Positions 1 through 8,818 of a stretch of DNA of 64,000 nt are shown here, piece after piece (positions within the stretch are counted from its first letter, which is position 1; each line of letters opens with the position of its first letter). A model generated the notes under the pieces. That model was not told the origin of the DNA and ran no database searches. It saw nothing but the letters and a program-made list of their open reading frames with translations. Location of the stretch: NCBI GenBank assembly GCA_905233375.1, contig CAJOEJ010000001.1, forward strand, positions 11,656-75,655, given 5' to 3'. Made by a program: the position numbers and the translations under genes. The stretch is from Paludibacteraceae bacterium (lineage in GTDB: Bacteria; Bacteroidota; Bacteroidia; Bacteroidales; Paludibacteraceae).

Positions 1-1137
1 GTTCGCATCCACCATCCACAGGTGTCCGTCCGCGTCGTACTGCACGTAGTCCAGACGCGTGTAGGTGGCGGGATGAGCCGGGAGGATGGCGGTCAGCGAG
101 TTGGTCCCGTCCGCGATGAAATGGTTGATGCACTGCTCGCCGCGGAACTCGTACAAACCCGTTCCGTAACCGCAGGCGAAATAATGCTCTTTGTCCTGCG
201 GATCCACGGCTACATACACAAAATCCGTCACCGGACCGCTTGTGCTCTGCAGGATCTGTTCCGCCATGATGTTGGTCCACTGGTATCCGTTGAAGCGCAT
301 GACGCCACCCTGCCGGTTGAACTGGCTTGCCCATCTGCCGCCCTGAACCATCCATAACTCACCTTGCGTCGCCGTCAGGGCGTACGGTATATTGCAGTAG
401 GGTCCCTGCGGCTTGTAGGCGATGCGTCCGGTCGGCGTGAAGCGTGTGATACCTTGCGAATTAGAGGCGTACCAGTGATCCGTCCCGTCCGTGTAATGCG
501 TACCTTTCTCCGCGTCCGGCTCGATACGGTTGCTCCGTGCCTCGCGCCGCCAAACGGTGTAGTCCGGCAGGTTCGACCGCAGCGAAGCGCAGTACAGACT
601 GTCCTCCGCGAACGCGTATATACTGTCGTTGGCGAGCAGTACGTCTTGAACCGGCGTCTCTTCGCCACCCCCGCGCAGCCAGTAGCTGTCCACAAAACGC
701 TTCTCGCGCAGATCTACCGTCTGCACGCCGTAGTGCGTCGCCAGGTACGCCGTACGGCCGGCGATGGTGATGTTGTAGATCGTCTTGCGCTGCGTCATGT
801 CTTTGTCGTACAGCTCGCCCATGTATTTCACGCCGTGTGCGGTCAGCAGGTCTATCTTGCCTGTACCATAGGCGATGAGCAGTTGTTTGCCTGCGTCATC
901 GTAGTGGATACAGGTGATACCCGTACCGTGCAGACCTGTCTGACGGCTATAGACCTGCAGTTGTTCCGTCTGCTTGTCCACGCTGAACAGCGATCCCTCC
1001 GACAGACCGAACGCTTTGTCCTCCGTCAACGCGATCTGCGTCACGTTGTTGTATGCCAGATAGGTCGTCCACCGCCCTGCTTCAACGAGCAGCGGTACGA
1101 AAAGCAACAGAATAATATAGTGTAGTCGTTTTTTCAT
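1..1137 (-). CDS. porZ: PorZ-like type IX secretion protein, N-terminal part
   Basis: The frame is open from an ATG at 1137 to the window edge (379 codons seen, C-terminus missing). It begins with a signal peptide (MKKRLHYIILLLFVPLLVEA) and continues with the start typical of the PorZ beta-propeller (RWTTYLAYNNVTQIA, then short repeated propeller blades such as LATHYGVQTVDL and WYASNSQGITRF). PorZ is a surface component of the T9SS that works with the PorU sortase and binds A-LPS, the anchor for exported cargo; that role comes from the family. The ATG directly abuts the rdgB stop (TAAATG), so the two are probably translationally coupled and share the promoter upstream of rdgB. Other two-component-type propeller proteins are a possible alternative because the C-terminus cannot be seen. 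Confidence 0.8.
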   Translation of the reverse strand, partial: MKKRLHYIILLLFVPLLVEAGRWTTYLAYNNVTQIALTEDKAFGLSEGSLFSVDKQTEQLQVYSRQTGLHGTGITCIHYDDAGKQLLIAYGTGKIDLLTAHGVKYMGELYDKDMTQRKTIYNITIAGRTAYLATHYGVQTVDLREKRFVDSYWLRGGGEETPVQDVLLANDSIYAFAEDSLYCASLRSNLPDYTVWRREARSNRIEPDAEKGTHYTDGTDHWYASNSQGITRFTPTGRIAYKPQGPYCNIPYALTATQGELWMVQGGRWASQFNRQGGVMRFNGYQWTNIMAEQILQSTSGPVTDFVYVAVDPQDKEHYFACGYGTGLYEFRGEQCINHFIADGTNSLTAILPAHPATYTRLDYVQYDADGHLWMVDAN

Positions 1138-1791
1138 TTATTGTAATGTGTTAACGAGTGCCTGTAATGCGCGGGACCGGTGGCTGATACCGTTTTTGAC
1201 GGACGATGGCAGTTCGCCGAAAGTCTTGTCGTATCCGTCCGGAATGAACAGGGGGTCGTATCCGAATCCGCCTTCGCCGTATTCCTCGTCGGCGATCCGT
1301 CCGCGTACGATGCCTTCCACCTGACGGACGGACCGGTCGGACAGCATGATCAGCGTGATGACGGTCCGGAACTGCGCCCCGCGGTCGGAGCAACCGGCTA
1401 ATTCACGCAATGCCTTTGCTCTGTTCGCCGCAAAGATCTGCGTCTCATCATTAGAACATTCCATCATTCCATCATTAGAACATTCCATCTTGTACCACCG
1501 TGCCGTATAGACGCCGGGAGCGCCGTGGAGAGCGTCGATCTCCAGACCCGTATCGTCCGCGAACACGCCGTCAATCTTTCCGGCATCGGGACATTCCGTC
1601 ATTCTGTCATGGACAAACGCGGCAACGGCAGCCGCTTTGATACGGCTGTTTTCCTCTAACGTGGTGCCCGTTTCGTCTATCTCCTCAGTGAAACCGATCT
1701 CCCGAAGGCTCATGATGTTGATACCTGCCGGCATGATGGCACGCACCTCCTCCAGCTTGTGGGCGTTGTTCGATGCAAATACAAGTCTCAT
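1138..1791 (-). CDS. rdgB: XTP/dITP diphosphatase (RdgB/HAM1)
   Basis: Hydrolyses non-canonical purine nucleoside triphosphates (dITP, XTP) to monophosphates, keeping them out of DNA. Seen: the N-terminal substrate motif FASNNAHKLEEV, the acidic FADDTGLEIDAL motif, GAPGVYTARW, GFGYDPLFIP and the C-terminal SHRSRAL. At 217 residues it is slightly longer than usual. Residues about 101-115 (MECSNDGMMECSNDE) come from a DNA repeat at 1446-1489 placed between the conserved ARW block and FAANRAKAL, so they look like an in-frame insertion. First gene of an rdgB-porZ transcript from a promoter at 1815-1848. Confidence 0.95.
   Translation of the reverse strand: MRLVFASNNAHKLEEVRAIMPAGINIMSLREIGFTEEIDETGTTLEENSRIKAAAVAAFVHDRMTECPDAGKIDGVFADDTGLEIDALHGAPGVYTARWYKMECSNDGMMECSNDETQIFAANRAKALRELAGCSDRGAQFRTVITLIMLSDRSVRQVEGIVRGRIADEEYGEGGFGYDPLFIPDGYDKTFGELPSSVKNGISHRSRALQALVNTLQ
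1446..1489. repeat. AATGTT-family repeat, in frame inside rdgB
   Basis: Two copies of ATTCCATCATTAGAAC-like sequence in tandem; read on the minus strand as GGAATGTTCTAATGATGG. The same AATGTTnTAATGAT pattern bounds the cassette at 43038-43476. It adds about 15 residues to RdgB without breaking the frame. Confidence 0.7.
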
Positions 1792-1814
1792 ACGCGTCTA
1801 ATCCCAAAACGGCT

Positions 1815-1848
1815 ACAAAGGTACAACAAAAATTGCATATATGCAAAC
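1815..1848 (-). promoter_or_regulatory. Promoter of rdgB-porZ
   Basis: On the minus strand TACCTTTGT (1823-1815) sits about 19 bases after TTTGCAT (1848-1842), the Bacteroidetes -7/-33 arrangement. The sequence is shared with the mirror-image promoter at 3415-3447. Confidence 0.7.
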
Positions 1849-1851
1849 ATT

Positions 1852-1980
1852 CGGGTGTTTTTTGCCGAATAAAATGAAATTTTATGTGTTGAACGGGGCT
1901 ATAGGGCATTTATGCTCGCATAAGAATGCTTTATAGACACGTTCAATACGAAAGCCTTCAGGCTTGGCAAAAAACACCCG
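1852..1980 (+). repeat. 129-bp palindromic element, copy 1
   Basis: Terminal inverted repeats CGGGTGTTTTTTGCC / GGCAAAAAACACCCG bound an interior made of nested stems (ATAAAAT-GAA-ATTTTAT, TTGAACG...CGTTCAA, TTATGC-TC-GCATAA). A second copy of exactly the same length lies inverted at 3282-3410. Homology continues outward about 35 bp through a promoter on each side. Confidence 0.8.
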
Positions 1981-1988
1981 CTTTTGCG

Positions 1989-2168
1989 TATATCCCGCAG
2001 GACGCGACCGTACTTTCGGTGGGACCCATCGACCAACCCTGCATCGACCACAAGAACGGTGTCACCACTGACAACAGATGGCAGAACCTCGAGCCGGTCA
2101 CCTACGCAGGGAACAGCGTGCCGCACGCACGATGGCATCATCTTTCACCGCCTCCATGCGCACCCTGA
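1989..2168 (+). pseudogene. HNH homing-endonuclease remnant
   Basis: A reading frame here contains IDHKNGVTTDNRWQNLEPVT, the D-H-x-N-x(5)-DNR-x(2)-NL signature of phage-type HNH endonucleases. There is no sensible start (the upstream frame runs into the palindromic element), the finger half is missing, and the frame breaks soon after. A different frame (2133-2228) stays open to a stop and may be the displaced end of the same gene. It is best read as a dead fragment. Confidence 0.55.
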
Positions 2169-2361
2169 TGAACAACTTCATCAAGCTCTACGGCACTGCC
2201 AAAAACGGGGTCCCCGCGGAATGCTAACGTAGTGATATTCCGTGGGGGGGGTAAGCCCGCGTAAAAGAGAAAAGAAGCAAAAGAGAAAACCATTCGGATA
2301 GTACCTTTAATCTCTTAAAAAAAAATAATTTATTTTATAAATTTAAAAAAAAGGTTCTCTT

Positions 2362-2736
2362 ATGGAAACATTAAGCGATGTAATTGACAAGAAAGGCAGT
2401 ATCGCATCATTCTGGAAACTCGTCGACCCGGAAAACAAATATCCCTATAGCTCGGCGATCAAGGAGTGGTACGCCCTCTCCCTCAAAGACCAGCGCAAGC
2501 TGTATCTGTACCTGCTGTACCGCAAATGGCGTGGCATCGACATCTACGGTGAGCCCTATTACATCATCCGTAACTGCCACCCGGTGCCTTTCAATTGGAA
2601 CGAGCATGCCTTGGGAGCGACCCTCATCGCCGAGCGCAAAGCCATCATCGCCAAGTACAACGGTGCATACGGCACGTACACCCGCGATGAAGCCACCCTC
2701 TACGACATGACCGACAAACGATGGTTCGGCAGTTAA
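2362..2736 (+). CDS. Hypothetical protein, 124 residues
   Basis: I do not recognise this family. The protein is soluble-looking, with no signal peptide or membrane segment, and rich in Trp and Tyr (FWKLVDPENKYPYSSAIKEW, LYLYLLYRKWRGIDIYGEPY). The ATG follows a very A/T-rich leader (2310-2355). GC content is close to that of the core genes. It lies in the island between the two inverted 129-bp elements, after an HNH remnant and before a small basic protein, so horizontal origin is possible but not shown. Confidence 0.6.
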   Translation: METLSDVIDKKGSIASFWKLVDPENKYPYSSAIKEWYALSLKDQRKLYLYLLYRKWRGIDIYGEPYYIIRNCHPVPFNWNEHALGATLIAERKAIIAKYNGAYGTYTRDEATLYDMTDKRWFGS

Positions 2737-2747
2737 AGCCTATTTAA

Positions 2748-2780
2748 AGTACAAAGGGACCAAGTACCAAGTACAAAGGA
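2748..2780. repeat. GTACAAAG-family microrepeat
   Basis: Degenerate tandem copies of GTACAAAGGGACCAA directly after the 124-residue gene. Confidence 0.7.
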
Positions 2781-2841
2781 AGCGCGCTCAGGAGCGCGAA
2801 ATGCACAATGCAATTATTAACCATTAAAAAATCAAACAATT

Positions 2842-2979
2842 ATGCCAAGAATTAAGAAGACATTCTTCCACAACATCGTCATGCCGGTCGTGCGGTTTAA
2901 AAGGCGAGAGGCGAAGAAGAAAAAGAGGAACAAGACAAGGGAAAGTCTCGAGAATGTCTCGGGATCGTCTCGAGAGTAA
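2842..2979 (+). CDS. Small basic protein, 45 residues
   Basis: ATG at 2842 to TAA at 2977-2979 encodes a Lys/Arg-rich peptide (begins MPRIKKTFFHNIVMP, central RFKRREAKKKKRNK, end ENVSGSSRE). It has no recognised domain; the basic centre suggests nucleic-acid or ribosome contact, which is inference only. It follows the 124-residue gene after about 100 bases of repeat sequence. The ORF is short and could be chance, but it has a clean start with an A-rich leader. Confidence 0.4.
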   Translation: MPRIKKTFFHNIVMPVVRFKRREAKKKKRNKTRESLENVSGSSRE

Positions 2980-3006
2980 ATCGGGGAAATTACAAAGTAA
3001 TTTAAA

Positions 3007-3165
3007 TAACCCCCTCCCGACCTCCCCCTCAAGGGGAGGGAAGGGAAGCCTACCCCAAGCCCCTCCCTAAAAGGAGGGGTGTGGGGATGTACAAAGGGAC
3101 AATGTACAATGTACAATCACCAATGACCATTGACCAATGTGACACCCTCCCTAAAAGGAGGGGTG
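3007..3165. repeat. CCCCTCC hairpin repeats, three units, with a GTACAAAG unit between
   Basis: 3007-3040 is a full unit (AACCCCCTCCCGACC, then CCTCCCC-CTCAA-GGGGAGG hairpin). 3059-3080 and 3142-3165 are shorter hairpins CCCTCCCTAAAAGGAGGGG. Between them, 3084-3140 carries GTACAAAGGGACAATGTACA copies. This is the same family that bounds the DUF559 cassette. Confidence 0.8.
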
Positions 3166-3216
3166 TTTTGTTGTACCTTCGGTCCTCCCTGAATAATTCT
3201 ATGTATTGTACTAATC

Positions 3217-3252
3217 CTCCGAGTGGGTACTCGTCGGGTACAATACTCGGAG
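3217..3252. repeat. Perfect 8-bp stem hairpin
   Basis: CTCCGAGT ... ACTCGGAG, with a GGGTAC-containing loop, lies in the gene-free stretch before the cargo promoter. No poly-T follows it, so it is not an obvious terminator. Nothing else coding is seen between 2980 and 3505. Confidence 0.5.
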
Positions 3253-3281
3253 TGCTATCCGAAGCGGGATATATACAAAAG

Positions 3282-3410
3282 CGGGCGTTTTTCGCCAAGC
3301 ATAAAGGCTTTCGTATTGAACGTGTCCATAGCGCATTCTTATGCGAGCATAGATGCCCTACAGACGCGTTCAATACATAAAATTTCATTTTATTTGGCAA
3401 AAAACACCCG
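3282..3410 (-). repeat. 129-bp palindromic element, copy 2 (inverted)
   Basis: Reverse complement of the element at 1852-1980: same length and same internal stems, with scattered substitutions. Confidence 0.8.
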
Positions 3411-3414
3411 AATA

Positions 3415-3447
3415 TTTGCATATATGCAATTTTTGTTGTACCTTTGC
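3415..3447 (+). promoter_or_regulatory. Promoter of the first cargo gene
   Basis: TTTGCA (3415-3420) and TACCTTTGC (3439-3447) match the Bacteroidetes -33/-7 pattern. It points away from the inverted element, mirroring the rdgB promoter. Confidence 0.7.
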
Positions 3448-3505
3448 ACACTTTTTGACAAAAGGCTCCTTAAAGGGATTAAATTTTAATTAAATTTATA
3501 TAAGT

Positions 3506-6500
3506 ATGAAAAAGTTTTATTCTCTCATTCTCATCCTCACGGCGCTGCTATGTAGTGGAAGTATGTGGGGAGAGACGCTGACTGTCTCAAATGGTACGAC
3601 AACGAATTATTACGTACCTTTGTACAGTTATGATGCTCATTCAAATGTGCGTTCTCAAGTTGTTTATCCATCGAACAACACGGCTCGTCCATCTGAAGTG
3701 GTTGATTTGTCTGCTATGGATGGTAAACAAATTACATCCATAACGTTTTATTCATCTTCTTCCAGTTTTACTTTTGGAAGTGCAGAATTTAGAGTAAGTT
3801 TGGCATTGGTTGATGAATCTGAATTGTCCGGATTTAGCAGTGCAGACTTGACGACTGTCTATGAAGGAGTATTATCTGTTTCGTCCTCGGAGATGACGAT
3901 TACCCTTCCTACACCGTTTGTGTATAGTTCAAGTAAAAATCTTCTTTTGGACATTCAAACATCTGTCAAAAGTTCTTCGTACGTAAATAAATGTTACTTT
4001 AAAGGTGTAAATTACGATGGTCAATATAGTTATGCCGGCTCTGGAATGAATTTGGCAAGTATAACTCCGTCTTGCAAATATTTTATACCGAAAACCACTT
4101 TTACATACGAAGATGCCGGTGATCCGGATCCTTGCGCAGCAACAACAGGTGTCGGATTTGAAGATGACTTTGAGGCTGTGACAGGAGACCTTCCCGATTG
4201 CTGGCAAAGCATAAATGGTGTGCATATGAAAAGTGCTGCGTATTATGCTCATGGCGGTGCAAAGAGCCTTAACCTCATCGGTGGAAATGGTACGAACATA
4301 CCGGTTGCTGTTCTTCCGGCATTTAACAATACAGGCGATTTGTATGTAAAATTCTACCATAAGGTATCTAATACATTTTCCGAGTATGCTTTCCCGCAGG
4401 TAGGATACATGACAGATCCGACGGACGCTTCTACCTTTGTTACGGTGAAAACCTTGACTAAGTCTTTGACTTATACCCAAGCCAAAGTGTCTATGGCGGG
4501 TGCACCGGCAGGTTCGTATGTAGCTATTCGTTTGGCAGGAGGTACAACCGTTACGGATCTGTATGTGGACGATATTGAGATCACCGAGCAACCTTCTTGC
4601 ACCGTTCCGACATCTGTTTCGGGTGTGGCAACTTCGCAAACCGAAGCCAATATCTCTTGGACGAAAAGTACGGAGAGTGCATGGTTGCTGGTTTATTCTT
4701 CGGATAACGGAATGACCTGGAGCGATGAGATCGCCGTTGCAGCTGGTGATTTAGTTGACGGCAAGTATCCTCTCACCGGTCTGGCAAGCGGTCAGTCCTA
4801 TATCGTAAAAGTTAAATCGGACTGCGGTGAAGATATTTACAGTGATTGGAGTGCTGCTTCGCCTGCATTCAAGACTCCGTGCGATGCCATGTCGATCGCC
4901 GGTTTTGTAGGTACGTTCGAGAGCGATGCGGCAGGCAGCGGATTGATGCCGGACTGCTGGGATGCTGTTTCGTATACATACAACAATGTAACGTATCCTT
5001 ATGTACGTGCCGGATACTCGGCGCACGATGGCGACAATTGGTTGCATTTCTATGGTGGGGCGAATACTACGAAAAACATTGCTGTTCTGCCTATATTTAC
5101 TGAAGCTCTGAATACTTTGACGATTTCTTTCTATTATAAGAATTATAACACGTATAGTGGTCAATTCTCAGTTGGATACTATAAGAACGGCACTTTCACG
5201 GCTTACGAAGGCGCATCTAATCTGGAAAGAAAAACCACCTATACGTATTTTGAAATGGCTATTCCTAACGTAGTTGAAGCAGAAGGTGCTCGTCTGGCTA
5301 TCCAATATGCCGGAGGCTCATACAGTTATGACGCTTATATCGACGATGTGACTGTTACTCTGACTCCTTCTTGTACGAAGCCTTCAGGTATTACCGTTTC
5401 TAACATCGTCTATGACGGTGCAACCATTGACTGGACAGAGAATGGTTCGGCTACAGCTTGGAAAGTGCAGTACTCGACTAATAACACAGACTGGACGACG
5501 GCTAACGGCGGCGCGAACGTGACCGCTCATCCGTACGACCTCCGCGGTCTGACTTCCGGTACACCTTATTATATACGCGTGATAGCCGTTTGTGACCCGA
5601 CGGACGAGAGCCCTGCGGCTGTTGCTGCTTCGACCTTCACCCCGACTTGTGTTAAACCGGATGTTCCAACTATTCCTGCCAAGACCACTACTACCGCAAC
5701 GATCCAATGGACAGTAAATAGCGGCGAGGCTGAATGGAATCTGCAATATAAGAAATCTTCTGACGCTGATTGGACAACAGTTGCCGGCGTAACGGCTAAT
5801 CCGTATTTGTTAGAAGGTCTGACTTCCGGTACGACTTACGAAGTGCGTGTAGCTGCTACCTGCAATGGTACATACACCTCCGCAGCCGAGTTCGACACCG
5901 AGTGCGAGGCGAAGCCTGTTCCCTATAATGTAGATTTCAATGACCTGACGGCTCTACCGAGTTGTTGGAGTTTCGCTGGAGCAACAAGCACCATGTCTGT
6001 CAGCGCGGGTACTATGTGGCTTTCGCTTGACAGTAAAGCATTGTTCTTCAGTGGTTCAGGCGGCGCATATGCATACGCCATCCTTCCGGAGATGACCGTT
6101 GAGTGGAATACGCTGCAAATTGCCTTCTCGCACAGAGAAGAAAACGGCAAGGGCGGTGACATCGAATTGGGATACTACCAAGGTGGTACGTTTACTCCGT
6201 TAACCTCTTACTCCAACAAGGGTGATGCAATGCAGGCAGAATCCGCCTATTCGTTAGCTGCTATCCCTGCCGGTGCACGTGCGGCGTTTGCATACAAACC
6301 GGTAGCAAGCGGATACGCAGGCGCTGTTGATGATATTCAGGTGAGTGTTTATGTTGCTCCGACTTGTGCAGACCCGACCGCTTTGGCAGTTAGCGAGATC
6401 GGTACAGCCAGCGCCAAGGTGACCTGGAATTCCGAGGCTGCCGAGTTCGCATTGGAGTACAAGAAGACCTCTGACGCGGACTGGACGGCTGCTACCGGTA

Positions 6501-8776
6501 CGATCGCTTCTCCGTTCGTGCTGGGCGGCTTGAGTGCCAACGAAACCGAGTACACCGTCCGCGTGAAAGCCATCTGCGGTGTAGGTAACGAAAGCGCATG
6601 GGTAGAACTGGCACTGCCGTTCAAGACCGAGTGCGAAATTCCTGATGTTACCGATTTGGTTTCTTGGAGCACCGACTTTGAAGATCAAACGACCGGTACT
6701 GTACCGGGTTGCTGGTCTGTTCCTGCTGCTAACACCGGCTACGAATATGCAAAGATCGATGACGCTCACGCTAAAGAGAGTGCGAAATGTCTGGATATTC
6801 AGGTGAACAGCGATTATAGCAAGATCATCCTTTTGCCGGAATTTGCGGTAGAAGCGAAGTACCTGAATATTGCGTTCGATTATAACAACGGTTCGACGAG
6901 TACCAACTATGGTCCGTTGGAGGTCGGCTATTATAGCGGTTCTGCCTTTACGAATGTAACCACGTTGGCTCGCGTGGAGGACTATGCAGCCAGCGGTATC
7001 ATCGAAATGCCGAAGACGGCTCCTGCTGACGCACGTATCGCTTTCCGGGTAGTCGGATCCAAGAAAGGTTCTTCGTACTATTCGCACTCCTATATCGACA
7101 ATGTAGTGGTAAGCCGCAAGCCTGCTTGCGCTGTTCCGACCATTACGGCAGCCAACGCCACCTCGAACGGAGCCGTCGTTACCTGGACACCGGGCGACGA
7201 AGAGACCGCTTGGAATCTGCGTCACAGCGTGAAAGATGCGGATACATGGACGGTGGTAGAAGATGTAACGACCGGTTATGCTATCATCGGCTTGTCCGTA
7301 GGTACAACCTATGAGGTACAAGTACAGGCGAATTGCGGCGGTACGCAGAGTGCCTGGTCCGCTTCGACCGAGTTCACACCGGTCTGCAACGCTCCGATGA
7401 CGCTGGCTGTAACGGCTTGCACGATGAGCGCTGCTACCTTCTCCTGGACCAGCAGCGAGAGCGCATGGGTGCTCCAATACTCGGCTGACGGCGAGAACTG
7501 GGAGAGCGAGAACGTAACGGCTAATCCGTTCACGCTGAACGGTCTGAATGCCGGAACTGCTTATCAGGCGAAGATCCAAGCCGCATGTGGCAGCGAGTTC
7601 TCGAACATCGTTAACTTCACTACCTGGTGTGCAGCTACGGGCGTTCTGCCGCTCAATGAGGACTTTGAGGATATAGTTGTCAATGCCCTTCCGGCATGCT
7701 GGGAGAAGATCTCGGACGGCGAGTACCCGGGCGTAGTACAAGGCAGCGCTTCCTATGAGGGAGAGAGCGGCAAGTGCGTATGCTTCTTCGGCGTCGGCAC
7801 GCAGATACTCGTACTGCCGGCTGTCTCTGCCGAGTTGGCGGAATACAAGCTGTCCTTCTTCTATAAGAACAACAACGCAAGCCTCGAACTGGGTTATATC
7901 AACAACGCCGGCGGGTTCGAACTGCTGCAAGCATTGGAGAACCAGACGGCGTACGGCGATGCGGCTTACACCTATGCGCTCACCAACAGCCTGATGAACA
8001 AGAACCTTGCGTTCCGCTATGTGGGAACCAGTGCGCTGGGTAGCAACGCATACCTGGATGTTGTCCGTATCAGCAAGTCGGTTGTGTTCGCTGACAACGC
8101 AGACAACAGTGCTACACTGGCTGCCCTCAACGGTCAGACCGTGGACGTAACAATCGGTCGTACCATCACGTGTACCGGCTATTTCAACACCCTCTGTCTG
8201 CCGTTCGATCTGCCGACATTAGCCGGTACGCCGCTGGAAGGCGCTGAACTGTGGGCGTTCGACCATGCAACGGTAGAGAGCGGCGAACTGCTGTTCCGTA
8301 TCGTAGAGGCATCGTCTGTCGAAGCCGGCAAACCGTACTTCATCCAGTTCGCAGCCGGTGACGCTATCGTCAGCCCGCTGTTCCAAAACGTGACGATCTC
8401 CGCTTCGGAGGGGATTAAAACCGGTGACGAGTCGGTCGCACAACTCTGCGGTATCCTCAAACCGGAGACCTTCACCCCGGGCGACAAGACCAAGTTGTTC
8501 CTCTACAACGAGAACGCACTGTACTGGTGGAACGGAGCAAGCGCGAGTGCGCTCAACAGTTTCCGCGCGTACTTCTATGTGAATACGACCAGCGGCGCTT
8601 CCTACGCTCCGAGACATGGAATGTCGGCGCGCATCGTCAAGAGCGGACAAACGGCTACAGGCGTCGGGAATGTACAAGGAAACGAGGTACAAAGTATAAA
8701 AGTTCTGGAGAATAGCCAAGTGGTGATCATCCGCAACGGAGTCAAGTATAACATCCAAGGACAAGTTATACAATAA
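3506..8776 (+). CDS. Giant secreted multidomain adhesin-like protein (T9SS cargo candidate)
   Basis: 1756 residues with a clear signal peptide (MKKFYSLILILTALLCSGSM). After a unique N-terminal domain (to about 205) come five jelly-roll domains of the choice-of-anchor J/MAM type, each opening with a GFEDDFE...LPDCW-like block and ending in YIDDVTV-like strands (near 210, 465, 805, 1050 and 1375). Between them are fibronectin-III domains marked by C-x-P...W and GLTSGTTYEVRV. From about 1545 follows a module FNTLCLPFDL...SFRAYFY shared with two other proteins in this window, then a short tail (KVLENSQVVIIRNGVKYNIQ). The tail resembles a C-terminal sorting signal. Family knowledge suggests surface export and binding of glycans or protein; the ligand is unknown. 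Codon use is AT-richer in the first third. Confidence 0.85.
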   Translation: MKKFYSLILILTALLCSGSMWGETLTVSNGTTTNYYVPLYSYDAHSNVRSQVVYPSNNTARPSEVVDLSAMDGKQITSITFYSSSSSFTFGSAEFRVSLALVDESELSGFSSADLTTVYEGVLSVSSSEMTITLPTPFVYSSSKNLLLDIQTSVKSSSYVNKCYFKGVNYDGQYSYAGSGMNLASITPSCKYFIPKTTFTYEDAGDPDPCAATTGVGFEDDFEAVTGDLPDCWQSINGVHMKSAAYYAHGGAKSLNLIGGNGTNIPVAVLPAFNNTGDLYVKFYHKVSNTFSEYAFPQVGYMTDPTDASTFVTVKTLTKSLTYTQAKVSMAGAPAGSYVAIRLAGGTTVTDLYVDDIEITEQPSCTVPTSVSGVATSQTEANISWTKSTESAWLLVYSSDNGMTWSDEIAVAAGDLVDGKYPLTGLASGQSYIVKVKSDCGEDIYSDWSAASPAFKTPCDAMSIAGFVGTFESDAAGSGLMPDCWDAVSYTYNNVTYPYVRAGYSAHDGDNWLHFYGGANTTKNIAVLPIFTEALNTLTISFYYKNYNTYSGQFSVGYYKNGTFTAYEGASNLERKTTYTYFEMAIPNVVEAEGARLAIQYAGGSYSYDAYIDDVTVTLTPSCTKPSGITVSNIVYDGATIDWTENGSATAWKVQYSTNNTDWTTANGGANVTAHPYDLRGLTSGTPYYIRVIAVCDPTDESPAAVAASTFTPTCVKPDVPTIPAKTTTTATIQWTVNSGEAEWNLQYKKSSDADWTTVAGVTANPYLLEGLTSGTTYEVRVAATCNGTYTSAAEFDTECEAKPVPYNVDFNDLTALPSCWSFAGATSTMSVSAGTMWLSLDSKALFFSGSGGAYAYAILPEMTVEWNTLQIAFSHREENGKGGDIELGYYQGGTFTPLTSYSNKGDAMQAESAYSLAAIPAGARAAFAYKPVASGYAGAVDDIQVSVYVAPTCADPTALAVSEIGTASAKVTWNSEAAEFALEYKKTSDADWTAATGTIASPFVLGGLSANETEYTVRVKAICGVGNESAWVELALPFKTECEIPDVTDLVSWSTDFEDQTTGTVPGCWSVPAANTGYEYAKIDDAHAKESAKCLDIQVNSDYSKIILLPEFAVEAKYLNIAFDYNNGSTSTNYGPLEVGYYSGSAFTNVTTLARVEDYAASGIIEMPKTAPADARIAFRVVGSKKGSSYYSHSYIDNVVVSRKPACAVPTITAANATSNGAVVTWTPGDEETAWNLRHSVKDADTWTVVEDVTTGYAIIGLSVGTTYEVQVQANCGGTQSAWSASTEFTPVCNAPMTLAVTACTMSAATFSWTSSESAWVLQYSADGENWESENVTANPFTLNGLNAGTAYQAKIQAACGSEFSNIVNFTTWCAATGVLPLNEDFEDIVVNALPACWEKISDGEYPGVVQGSASYEGESGKCVCFFGVGTQILVLPAVSAELAEYKLSFFYKNNNASLELGYINNAGGFELLQALENQTAYGDAAYTYALTNSLMNKNLAFRYVGTSALGSNAYLDVVRISKSVVFADNADNSATLAALNGQTVDVTIGRTITCTGYFNTLCLPFDLPTLAGTPLEGAELWAFDHATVESGELLFRIVEASSVEAGKPYFIQFAAGDAIVSPLFQNVTISASEGIKTGDESVAQLCGILKPETFTPGDKTKLFLYNENALYWWNGASASALNSFRAYFYVNTTSGASYAPRHGMSARIVKSGQTATGVGNVQGNEVQSIKVLENSQVVIIRNGVKYNIQGQVIQ

Positions 8777-8818
8777 TGTTTAAGGTTGAATGTCGAATTT
8801 TAAAGAATCTTGATAATT

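Noticed and set aside
6254..7930. Long minus-strand open frame (558 codons) opposite the first cargo gene
   Set aside because: It is antisense to clear Fn3/jelly-roll coding sequence, has no start context or recognisable domain, and its composition follows the codon pattern of the plus-strand gene.
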